Source: JABWCE01 sp964617955 (GTDB taxonomy: Bacteria; Bacteroidota; Bacteroidia; NS11-12g; UBA9320). Taken from it: a stretch of 25,849 nucleotides of DNA. The notes under the pieces were generated by a model. That model made no database searches. It saw only the letters and a list, made by a program, of their open reading frames with translations, and had not been told where the DNA came from. Made by a program: the position numbers and the translations under genes. Location of the stretch: contig CAZTXB010000026.1 of NCBI GenBank assembly GCA_964617955.1, forward strand, positions 1-25,849, in the 5' to 3' direction. Below, in pieces: positions 15,029 to 22,953 of this stretch; the stretch's first letter is position 1, and each line of letters opens with the position of its first letter.

Positions 15029-17155
15029 ATGAAGACAAAACCATCAAAATTTTTTCTTCTTTTTTCCATTATCATCCTCAGCTTTTCTGTTAATGCACAG
15101 GATTACACTCCCGAGGAACATGTAAAATCAGCAGAAGAGCTGGAACTTAAACAGCAACTTTGGGCTGCAGCCGAACGATTCACCTCTGCAGCCTTGCTCT
15201 ATGAGCAAAAGGCAGCATCTCTTGACGATTTTAAAACCTCGGGGCCAATTAAAAAAAGATATTATTATATCCTTAGGGCTAAAGAATGTTATGCCAAGGC
15301 CGCTATACTTTACCGCGCAAACTATAATTTAGATAAGGAAGATTATACCAAGCAAAAAGAAGCTCACCTCAATTTAAAAATTGCCCTTGAAGGGCTTGAA
15401 GGGCTCGACTACAACGACCAGGAAGAAAAGGAGAAAGAGGAAGAAAAAGATAATACGGAGGCGAGCAAGGGTAAAATACCCTGGGAACCTGGTGAAATAG
15501 CCTATTTCGCTTGCAAAAAGGCCAAATTACGAATCACCATGCCTTTGGCCATGGATAACAAACGCTTCAGGGAACAGGTACCGGATACCACCAAAAAAGA
15601 TTGGAAACTTAAAACCAACTTTTTCTTGTTTACCACCGAAAAGGGAAAAATACAGTTGGGTTTAACCGAATTTTTGGGCAACCATAAAAAAGAGAATAAG
15701 GGACCCGGCGAAAATTGTGACGAAGAGGCGAAGAAATATAAAAAAACGATGGACGAAATAGAGGTGAAAGGTGCAGCAGCCATGGCCGGCATTGATATAA
15801 ATAAAATTTTCAAAACGGTGAATATCGGATTTGGAATCAAAGCCTGCCTTACCATGGAGGAGCGAAAATTGCTGTTTCAAAAGGACACTTCCATTTATTT
15901 CCAGATATTATTTAACATTAACAACAACACTTATCTGTTCGATGGAGCAGCACCCATCAATTGGAAAGATGCCATGCTCAAAATGATGTCTACTTTCCAG
16001 ATATTAGATACCGGAAATTACAGAAATTGCAGTAAAGGCGAATTTCAGGAACTGATTGACCTCTCGTTTCACGATTACTACCGCTTGCCTGACCCCGACC
16101 GCCCCATTAAAATCACCATTACCCCTGTAATTGCAAGAAATAAGGTGCCCGAAGCCTGGCATGATTACATTGCGGCAGTACGAGTAGGAGTCGAAAAAAT
16201 AGCCGGAATTGAATGGGAAGAAGACCAAACCCCTGATGAAGTTAAGGAAATAATTATGTACCTGAACAAACTGGGTTTTGAAGAAATAACACCCGGTAAG
16301 GTTGCCGACGCCTACTTAAATGTGATGGATAAAGTGATTACTGGTGTAGAGGGGTTGGAGATGAAAATAACCAACATGAGTTTAGACTATCGGTGCGAAA
16401 TCCCATATATTCTCGTCCATACCCAATGCATCCCTCACGTAGTTTGTGTTAACAACAAGTACGTACCCGACTACACGTTGATGAGCTATAGACAGATTGA
16501 CAAATCAAAAGGAGTAGAAGTCATCGATCGCAAATATTTAACGCTGATGGGCATCCAACAGCTGGAGGAGACCTTGCTTGCCAAGGCCCTCAACGCCATG
16601 CAGGTAGACGTTAAATTATTTAATGAAAAAGATAAGTGCGCCCTCCACACCCCCGAATTGAGGTTTATGGATTTTGGCATCATGCCCGATGAATGCCTGA
16701 AAAGAAAGGCCAATTGGGCCCATTTGAACAAAGACATGGAGGATGCTAAAGAAGATTCCATAAGGTACGAAAAGGAATTGAAAGGATTTAAGGCCACCAA
16801 AAACTCAAAAATTGCCACCCTTAATCAGCAAATTGAAGGCCTTAACAAAAGCATTAACCTCAAGGTTGAAGAGATTAAAAAAGCCAATGCAACCTTAAAT
16901 CAATATAAAAACAGCGGCACAAGCAACAGCGCTACTGAAGGCCAGATCATGAAACAGAAGGATTTGATTGCGAAATTAAATTCCGACCTGGAACACATCA
17001 AAGAATCGCGGTTGGAGCATACCAATGCCATTGACTATTTAAATAAGAAGGCTGAAACTGAAATTCGAGCTAAAATTACAGCGATGGAAGAAAGAATGAC
17101 TGAACTGAGGCGATTGATGACAAAAGCCAAGTCAGCCGTGGAAAGGTGCAAATAA
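15029..17155 (+). CDS. Unrecognised secreted protein, helical N-terminus and C-terminal coiled coil
   Basis: I do not recognise this 708-residue protein. It has a clear signal peptide (MKTKPSKFF to SVNAQ, 1-24). Helical repeats resembling TPR units follow at about 28-128 (AAERFTSAALLYEQ, then AKECYAKAAILYRAN), then a charged Glu/Lys-rich linker (about 130-148). A large middle region of about 420 residues shows no motif I know. The last 140 residues form a long coiled coil (LNQQIEGLNKSINLKVEEI, AMEERMTELRRLM). About ten cysteines are scattered through the middle and end, including QCIPHVVC, which would suit disulfides outside the cytoplasm. There is no T9SS tail and no lipobox. A full promoter precedes it, and the WD40-like gene follows after 21 bases, so the two probably act together. 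Confidence 0.85.
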   Translation: MKTKPSKFFLLFSIIILSFSVNAQDYTPEEHVKSAEELELKQQLWAAAERFTSAALLYEQKAASLDDFKTSGPIKKRYYYILRAKECYAKAAILYRANYNLDKEDYTKQKEAHLNLKIALEGLEGLDYNDQEEKEKEEEKDNTEASKGKIPWEPGEIAYFACKKAKLRITMPLAMDNKRFREQVPDTTKKDWKLKTNFFLFTTEKGKIQLGLTEFLGNHKKENKGPGENCDEEAKKYKKTMDEIEVKGAAAMAGIDINKIFKTVNIGFGIKACLTMEERKLLFQKDTSIYFQILFNINNNTYLFDGAAPINWKDAMLKMMSTFQILDTGNYRNCSKGEFQELIDLSFHDYYRLPDPDRPIKITITPVIARNKVPEAWHDYIAAVRVGVEKIAGIEWEEDQTPDEVKEIIMYLNKLGFEEITPGKVADAYLNVMDKVITGVEGLEMKITNMSLDYRCEIPYILVHTQCIPHVVCVNNKYVPDYTLMSYRQIDKSKGVEVIDRKYLTLMGIQQLEETLLAKALNAMQVDVKLFNEKDKCALHTPELRFMDFGIMPDECLKRKANWAHLNKDMEDAKEDSIRYEKELKGFKATKNSKIATLNQQIEGLNKSINLKVEEIKKANATLNQYKNSGTSNSATEGQIMKQKDLIAKLNSDLEHIKESRLEHTNAIDYLNKKAETEIRAKITAMEERMTELRRLMTKAKSAVERCK

Positions 17156-17176
17156 TTCTGAAAAAATAATAACGAG

Positions 17177-18238
17177 ATGAAAATAACTCTAACCCTTTGT
17201 CTGGCTAATCTTTTGGCCATAAGCGTGAGTGCCCAAAACTCCAAAACTACCCAGACCGACGCAATTGAAGAAAATCTTGAGTACAGCATTGAAGCCGGTA
17301 AAAATATTTACGCCATGGCTGCCTCCCCTGATGGTGACGTCTTGGCCTATTCAATAAAAAGTAAGGTTGTGTTTGTGAATTTTGAAAACGGTAAACTTAT
17401 CAAAGAAATCGACGTTGACGACTTGACAGAAAGTTTCGCCCAGAAGGATAAAATTAAACCTTACTTTGGATATATCCGAGCTATAGACTACACACCTGAT
17501 GGAAAAAAGATGGCCATTGGATTTATTGGGGGACTTGTTTTAATTGATTTAAAAAAGCCGGCTATTCTCTGGTATAGTAAAGGCGTCAGAAAAAGTCAGG
17601 GAATCGATAGCGCCACTGCAGTTTATAGCGTAAAATGCGCTTCCAACCACGTTTATGCCGCTTCTATAGACGATAGCCGCTTGTATTGCTGGAACATTTC
17701 TGATGGATCCTTACATTCCGTTATAGCAACAGAGTTTGCTGAAATTGAAAATTTTGCGCTGACCCACGATTCTAAAAATTCAAGAATCGTCATTTCCGGA
17801 AATAATGGCTTGGCCTACTATAAAATTAACGGGGAAAAGATCTGGGCAAAAAAAACCAATTCCCGTGGTGTGATTTCGATTTCTCCTAACGACTCACTTT
17901 TGGCGTATGGAACGGCCAATTTTGGCTCAACAGTCTTTTTAATAAATTTAGATAACCCCGACAAATCCAGCAACCTTGGTCCGGCCGGCGACCGAAGTCC
18001 GGGGGGAGTCGCCTGGAGTATTTTTAAAAAATCGGTTTACAGTTGTTGCATAGGCATGGGCAACGCACCTGTTATGCAATTCAGCGTGGTAAAAGATGAA
18101 ACGGTGCGAACAGAAATTACAATGGATTTCGATTCTGAACCTGATTGTAGCAACAATTGTTTGGTAGGTGGCGCCGGATTTTTACTTGCTGTGGCAGGTA
18201 AGGACAAAACCATTCACGTTTATAAAATTGAAAGGTAA
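17177..18238 (+). CDS. Exported WD40-like beta-propeller protein
   Basis: The 353-residue protein begins with a signal peptide (MKITLTLCL to SVSAQ, about 1-20). The rest divides into about seven beta-propeller blades of roughly 40-50 residues, each with a small-residue/SPDG-type turn and a strand ending: AASPDGDVLAYS, DYTPDGKKMAIGF, YAASIDDSRLYCWNISDG, ISISPNDSLLAYGT, and the last blade AVAGKDKTIHVYKI. Such propellers usually serve as protein-binding platforms; no enzymatic motif is seen. The gene follows the 708-residue secreted protein gene with a 21-base gap and no promoter of its own. Both products would meet outside the cytoplasm, so a complex is a reasonable inference. Confidence 0.85.
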   Translation: MKITLTLCLANLLAISVSAQNSKTTQTDAIEENLEYSIEAGKNIYAMAASPDGDVLAYSIKSKVVFVNFENGKLIKEIDVDDLTESFAQKDKIKPYFGYIRAIDYTPDGKKMAIGFIGGLVLIDLKKPAILWYSKGVRKSQGIDSATAVYSVKCASNHVYAASIDDSRLYCWNISDGSLHSVIATEFAEIENFALTHDSKNSRIVISGNNGLAYYKINGEKIWAKKTNSRGVISISPNDSLLAYGTANFGSTVFLINLDNPDKSSNLGPAGDRSPGGVAWSIFKKSVYSCCIGMGNAPVMQFSVVKDETVRTEITMDFDSEPDCSNNCLVGGAGFLLAVAGKDKTIHVYKIER

Positions 18239-18303
18239 TTCTGATGCTGCATTTTACGCTAAAAAGATAGACACATGGCCTCTTTCTAATGAACGCACTG
18301 AGC

Positions 18304-18323
18304 TTTTTCAGAAGACCCTATTT
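18304..18323 (+). repeat. Short dispersed motif, copy B
   Basis: These 20 bases match 159-178 at 18 positions and, like that copy, follow an AATGAAC word. The motif lies between two convergent genes. A 7-bp hairpin (AAGTTTG / CAAACTT, 18325-18342, loop GTCG) directly follows it; it has no T-run on either strand. Confidence 0.4.
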
Positions 18324-18372
18324 TAAGTTTGGTCGCAAACTTTAAGCCCTCCTCTCCTATGGTAAACTGGCC

Positions 18373-20532
18373 TCAACCTTCATCATAAAAATCAACCACT
18401 CCGGTTTCAATATCGTACATGGCACCCACAATCTTCAGTCTATTGGCTTCGATAAGCGGACTCAAATTGCTGTTCTTTTTTATTTCGTTGATGGAGTTGA
18501 AAATATTTTCCCTTGATAAAGTAAAGGCCTTCTCATCCGGGTCCACAATATGTTCGCAGGCATGCAAAGACTGCTTAATTTTGTTTACCAAAGGTGAAAT
18601 GTTTCCGCCGGGATCTCCACCAAGGGCGGCCTTCACTGCTCCGCAATGCGTATGTCCTAAAACAACCAAAAGTTTAGTCCCCAAGGCATGGCAAGCAAAT
18701 TCTATGCTCCCCATAATGTCTTCATTCACCACATTGCCTGCAATACGTATGCTCACAATGTCGCCAAAGCCCTGATCAAATATCAGTTCTGTGGCCGAAC
18801 GCGAGTCGATGCAAGCCAATATTACAGCCGTCGGATTTTGTCCGGTAGAAGATTCCTTCACCTGACGCAGTAAATCTTTTTTCTGGCTATGCCCATTCAC
18901 AAACCTTGAATTTCCTTTCTTTAAAATATTCAGTACATCTTCAGGGCTTAATTTATCAAGCAACTCCTTGCTGAGGGTTAAAGGGAATTTTATTTCATCC
19001 GCAATTTTGTGCTTTTTGTCAAAGCCTATGAAACTAATTTGAACATCCTTCTCAACAATCCCATGGTCTCTGTAATTTAAGAGGGTTTCCTTCACATCAT
19101 GGTCTAAAAAATCTGTTCTTGACCCATCGATGAGTATGTTGGATTTATCGGCTACATTTTCCATGGTATTTTCAAGGGCGGCTTTGTGAAAAAACGAAAC
19201 TTGTTGGGAAAGCTCCAATTTTAAAATTTTTCGATTTTGATACTCTTCCCTGATAAAAGTAAAGGGATTTTTGAAGTTGCTCCGCAAGATGAAAAAAATC
19301 GCGACCACCAACCCAATAAGAATTCCTAAGAGCAAATTTGAAAAAACGATGGCCAAAACGGTTACGACAAAGGGTAAAAATTGGTCTATTCCCTTTTTGT
19401 AAATTTTCTTAAATTGCTGATAAGAAGCCAACTTATATCCTGTTACTATGAGTATTGCAGCCAGTGCTGCCAGTGGAATTCTCACTAGCAAGTCGGGAAA
19501 CACCAGGATGAACACCAATAAATATACCGAATGAAAAATAGCCGCCATTTTTGTCTTGGCACCGGCATTAATATTCACACTGCTCCTCACGACAACAGAA
19601 GTCAGAGGTAAGCCCCCTAAAAAACCTGAAACCACATTTCCGGTTCCCTGTGCAATGAGCTCTCTGTTTAAGGGAGATTTAAATCCCGTGTCGGCTAATT
19701 TATCGCTGGCTTCTACATTGATAAGGGTTTCTATGGAGGCCACTATGGCAAGGGTAACCCCAATTCGCCAGATCGCAGGATGGCTAAAACCTGAAAAATC
19801 AGGAAAAGTGAGCATTTTATCCGCGTTGGCGATGGATATCCCATCGGGAAGTTGAACCCTATGGGAGGCCTCAATGAAGAAACTTTGCAAGCTTGAAACT
19901 TTGAAAATTTCATTCAAAATAAGGGCAACAATTACCACAGCCAAAGAAGCCGGAAAAATGCCGGATACTTTTTTAGGGATAATTTTATTCCAATAAATCA
20001 TCATGAATAAGCCTACCAAGGAAATGATGATGGCCCCAACCTGAATATGGCCCAGTATGTGAAATATGGATGAGAAGGTATTCTCATTATCCTGCTGTAC
20101 AAAGGCAAAATCACCCTCGGTGACTTTGTCGTATCCAAAGGCATGTGGGATTTGCTTGAAAATGAGAATAATTCCAATCGCTGAAAGCAGTCCTGTAATG
20201 ACAGAGGTTGGAAAAAAAGAAGCGATGGAACCCGCTTTTACCAGTCCTAATATGAACTGAATACAACCTGACAGAATCACCGCTGTTAAAAATATTTCGA
20301 AACTTCCAACCTCAGTGATGGCTGATAGCACAATCGCTGTCAATCCGGCTGCCGGACCTGATACACTAAAATTAGATCCGCTGATGGCTCCAATCACGAG
20401 TCCACCGATAATACCCCCTAACAACCCTGCGGCCATTGGAGCTCCTGAGGCCAGGGCAATTCCAAGACATAAAGGAATGGCTACGAGAAAAACGGATATA
20501 CCGGCAATAAAATCTTTATGAATGCTTTTCAT
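18373..20532 (-). CDS. SulP anion transporter fused to beta-carbonic anhydrase
   Basis: The 719-residue fusion joins a membrane transporter to a soluble enzyme. Residues 1-420 are a SulP (SLC26-like) domain with some 10-14 helices and the N-terminal signature KDFIAGISVFLVAIPLCLG. Residues about 438-525 sit where a STAS domain would be and look like a diverged one (NILIDGSRTDFLDHDV). Residues about 528-719 are a complete beta-carbonic anhydrase: zinc ligands C574, H627 and C630 (ACIDSR, GHTHCGAV) with the D576-R578 dyad. The enzyme interconverts CO2 and bicarbonate, so bicarbonate is the likely cargo; sulfate or other anions cannot be excluded. Similar fusions are known in bacteria. The gene stands alone, converging with the WD40-like gene. 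Confidence 0.93.
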   Translation of the reverse strand: MKSIHKDFIAGISVFLVAIPLCLGIALASGAPMAAGLLGGIIGGLVIGAISGSNFSVSGPAAGLTAIVLSAITEVGSFEIFLTAVILSGCIQFILGLVKAGSIASFFPTSVITGLLSAIGIILIFKQIPHAFGYDKVTEGDFAFVQQDNENTFSSIFHILGHIQVGAIIISLVGLFMMIYWNKIIPKKVSGIFPASLAVVIVALILNEIFKVSSLQSFFIEASHRVQLPDGISIANADKMLTFPDFSGFSHPAIWRIGVTLAIVASIETLINVEASDKLADTGFKSPLNRELIAQGTGNVVSGFLGGLPLTSVVVRSSVNINAGAKTKMAAIFHSVYLLVFILVFPDLLVRIPLAALAAILIVTGYKLASYQQFKKIYKKGIDQFLPFVVTVLAIVFSNLLLGILIGLVVAIFFILRSNFKNPFTFIREEYQNRKILKLELSQQVSFFHKAALENTMENVADKSNILIDGSRTDFLDHDVKETLLNYRDHGIVEKDVQISFIGFDKKHKIADEIKFPLTLSKELLDKLSPEDVLNILKKGNSRFVNGHSQKKDLLRQVKESSTGQNPTAVILACIDSRSATELIFDQGFGDIVSIRIAGNVVNEDIMGSIEFACHALGTKLLVVLGHTHCGAVKAALGGDPGGNISPLVNKIKQSLHACEHIVDPDEKAFTLSRENIFNSINEIKKNSNLSPLIEANRLKIVGAMYDIETGVVDFYDEG

Positions 20533-20880
20533 GAACTGATGATTTATTTTTTTAAGTGATGGTCTTATTGACTAAATATTGAAACAATGAATAACCTAAA
20601 TTGGCTTAACAAAGTTTCGGGTCGTGGCAAAATTGTATTGAAATATTTTTCATTCTCTTTATACTCAACGTCAAAATCTTTTTTTTCAAAGCTTTCTGTG
20701 TAGCAATCCCTGTATGTTAAAGCTGAATCGGACTGCTGTATTCAATCAAACAATGAAATTGCAAAAGACAACATAAACAATCCAATGAACACAATGAATA
20801 TCCTTTCCCTCACTTTTTGCAAGCTTGGCAAAAATAGGAAATCGAAGAGTAGCCTCCTATTAATATTATCGTTTAAAGTA
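20533..20880. other. Intergenic region upstream of the transporter
   Basis: No convincing gene is seen. An ATG-started frame of 38 codons (20587-20703, plus strand) has no promoter box and a Ser/Phe/Lys-rich product unlike a known protein. No exact TAnnTTTG box was found for the transporter, so its promoter remains unplaced. The stretch is AT-rich with scattered A and T runs. Confidence 0.4.
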
Positions 20881-20884
20881 AAAC

Positions 20885-20915
20885 AAAAAAACCCTCGACC
20901 TTGCGGAGGAGGGAT
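20885..20915 (-). terminator. Intrinsic terminator of the T9SS hydrolase gene
   Basis: On the minus strand a stem of CCCTC / GAGGG plus two inner C-G pairs, interrupted by a two-by-two internal loop and closed by a 4-base loop (20892-20913), is followed by a run of seven T. It lies 22 bases past the stop codon. Confidence 0.85.
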
Positions 20916-20934
20916 TATTTGTTTGATTTGATTC

Positions 20935-22632
20935 TTATTTAATAATGAGTTTTTCTACGGCCATACCTCTGTCGGTGAGTACCTGCACAAAGTATAGTCC
21001 TGAATTAAGATTTAAAGTTGAAAAGGTATACTGCAAACCATTCACTTCCTGTGAAGACAACGTTTTGCCCGAAATATCAACCACTTGTATCTGGTTGATT
21101 TTTTCAGTGTAGCTCACGGTAAAACTACTTTGAGCAGGATTTGGGTATAACTTAACTCCTGTGATTCTGGCGCTTTTCACGCTCAGGTCTTCGGCTTTTA
21201 ATAAACCCATTGAATAGGCTAAACGTGGGGTCATGTAACCATGTATGGTATCTTGATACCTTCTTGATTTCGCCTTGCTCATGTCGGGATTGCTGCTAAG
21301 CGAAGCCATATGGGCGGTAGTGCTTGGAGCCGCAACAATAACAGTGGCTTCTTTAGAAGTTGGATCCCACCATTGCCATGGAGAGGCTTGATTGGCGAAT
21401 TGAGCTGAAGCCTTTGCAATGATAAATGGATACATGCCTTCTCCACTGCGTATTTTTAGCTTATCATCCGGTGGAGGCAATATATAATCCACTGTTCTGT
21501 TGTAAAGAGATCTTGCCTTAATGGTATAGGGATCGGCGCTGGCAATGGCTGCAAACAAGGAATTGTTGCCTAACCTTTGAGCTCTCATGATGGTGTTGTT
21601 TGCGCCATCTACATCAACCACAGGCTGAGAAATAGGAGGAGGAACCGTAACTAAACCATAGCCAAAAGGAGCAAATGGGTCGTTCACACACTGCATGGAA
21701 ATGGTTGGGGCGTCTCCTGCTTCCAACCAGGTGCTGTCGGCCAAGGCACCACCAAGGGTTCCAATGGCTTTTACCCTTGTGTTGACTGTACTTTTGGCGT
21801 ACAAATTAAATGTGCCACGTGTTCCATCGATATAGCCCACTTTAGCCGTGTCGATATAATTTTTGAATTTATCCAAAGCCATAAATTCAGGATACTTATC
21901 CAGGGTGTTATAAGCATGGGCAATGTAGGCCCCTGTGCCTTCTCCAACGATGGCTATGTTGGCAGTATCGAGATTGTAAGCACTCAAATTGGCACTTTTC
22001 AATACCCTTACACATTCTTTCACATCGTGAATGGAACGGTAAACGGCATTTAATAAAGTTCCACGACGACCGTCAACCGAGGTTGCTACTGGGTTCCATC
22101 CCAAACGGTAGTCGATGGCAACGGCCACAAACCCACGGCGCGCAAATCCTTTACAAAGATCGACAACAATACTGTCCGATTTATCTCCACAAGGGCTTCC
22201 GTTGGTACCCGGAGGTAAAAAGTTACCGGTGTGCAAGTAAATGATGATCGGGCGCTTAGTTCCGGGATCAGCTGCAAGACTGGGCATATAAGCGTTCATG
22301 GTAAGCGTGGTTACCTTCAGAATGGTCGAGTCTCCGGGAGGAACTGATTTTGGATATCTGTACTTTAACGGGATAGTTGCTGCTTGCCCCGTAAAAACTT
22401 TTGTTTTCAAAAAGGTGAGCTCTTGAATAACCTGTGGGCCGTTTGCGGGAGTACCCAAATCGGTTTGGTTAATAATGAGCCAATTCAAATTCGTTGCAAA
22501 GGGTATGCCATTAGCCACCTGGATTTGAGCATCTGTAAAAACCTCATTTCTGTAGCGAAGTTTAGTTTGTGCCAATGAATCAAAAGCGAGACATCCGCTT
22601 AATAAGATTAAAGAAAGGGTAATTTTTTTCAT
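20935..22632 (-). CDS. T9SS-exported alpha/beta-hydrolase lacking the nucleophile serine
   Basis: The 565-residue protein has a signal peptide (MKKITLSLI to DSLAQ, about 1-22), an alpha/beta-hydrolase fold of the carboxylesterase type and a T9SS type A sorting domain (about 490-565, with GVKLYPNPAQ and LNSGLYFVQVL). Fold landmarks are the oxyanion strand IIIYLHTGNF (about 129-138), VAIDYRLGWNP (about 171-181) and the nucleophile elbow IVGEGTGAYIA. The expected G-x-S-x-G reads G230-E-G232-T-G234, so the serine position is glycine (codon GGC at 21937-21939, one transition from AGC). A possible Asp (QCVNDPFAP) and His (DTIHGYMTPR) remain. It may be a non-enzymatic or altered member. It is flanked by its own promoter box and terminator. 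Confidence 0.85.
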   Translation of the reverse strand: MKKITLSLILLSGCLAFDSLAQTKLRYRNEVFTDAQIQVANGIPFATNLNWLIINQTDLGTPANGPQVIQELTFLKTKVFTGQAATIPLKYRYPKSVPPGDSTILKVTTLTMNAYMPSLAADPGTKRPIIIYLHTGNFLPPGTNGSPCGDKSDSIVVDLCKGFARRGFVAVAIDYRLGWNPVATSVDGRRGTLLNAVYRSIHDVKECVRVLKSANLSAYNLDTANIAIVGEGTGAYIAHAYNTLDKYPEFMALDKFKNYIDTAKVGYIDGTRGTFNLYAKSTVNTRVKAIGTLGGALADSTWLEAGDAPTISMQCVNDPFAPFGYGLVTVPPPISQPVVDVDGANNTIMRAQRLGNNSLFAAIASADPYTIKARSLYNRTVDYILPPPDDKLKIRSGEGMYPFIIAKASAQFANQASPWQWWDPTSKEATVIVAAPSTTAHMASLSSNPDMSKAKSRRYQDTIHGYMTPRLAYSMGLLKAEDLSVKSARITGVKLYPNPAQSSFTVSYTEKINQIQVVDISGKTLSSQEVNGLQYTFSTLNLNSGLYFVQVLTDRGMAVEKLIIK

Positions 22633-22953
22633 GTTTATATTTATTTAAAGACAAAAATAGGATTTAAATTAAATTATCATATCATTTTTAAAAATGTCTT
22701 AGTGAATTATCAATTTCACCATCTTTTGGGTTGCTTTTTCAGTTTTCAAATTTGAAATAAGTGGTTAGAGAACACTAATTGCAAAACGCATGAAAGTCTG
22801 TGAAATTGGCGAAAAATAATAACAGACCATAAGGAAGGACCCTACCCCTATTATTTATTGCAACAGTTTGAAAGTAAAATAAATGGCTCAGTGAATACTT
22901 GCGGAAAATGTAAGGGCTTTTTGCACTTATTGCCATAAAAAATGGGTTTGATT
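22633..22953. other. Intergenic region between hydrolase and TonB receptor genes
   Basis: About 320 AT-rich bases with no gene. The right side should hold the end of the receptor transcript, but I see no convincing stem with a T-run. The left side holds the hydrolase promoter box at 22652-22659. Read-through from the receptor gene into the hydrolase gene is therefore possible. Confidence 0.45.
22652..22659 (-). promoter_or_regulatory. -7 box of the T9SS hydrolase gene
   Basis: TATTTTTG on the minus strand matches TAnnTTTG exactly, 19 bases upstream of the ATG. No TTG was found at the normal spacing. Confidence 0.45.

Noticed and set aside
15502..15880. Minus-strand open frames of 117 and 72 codons
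   Set aside because: Both are antisense to the secreted 708-residue protein gene and have no independent support.
18419..18775. Plus-strand open frame of 118 codons
   Set aside because: It is antisense to the carbonic anhydrase domain, whose zinc-binding motifs prove the minus-strand frame.
20587..20703. A 38-codon ATG-started frame in the gap upstream of the transporter
   Set aside because: There is no promoter box, no recognisable protein and no support beyond an open frame that can occur by chance.
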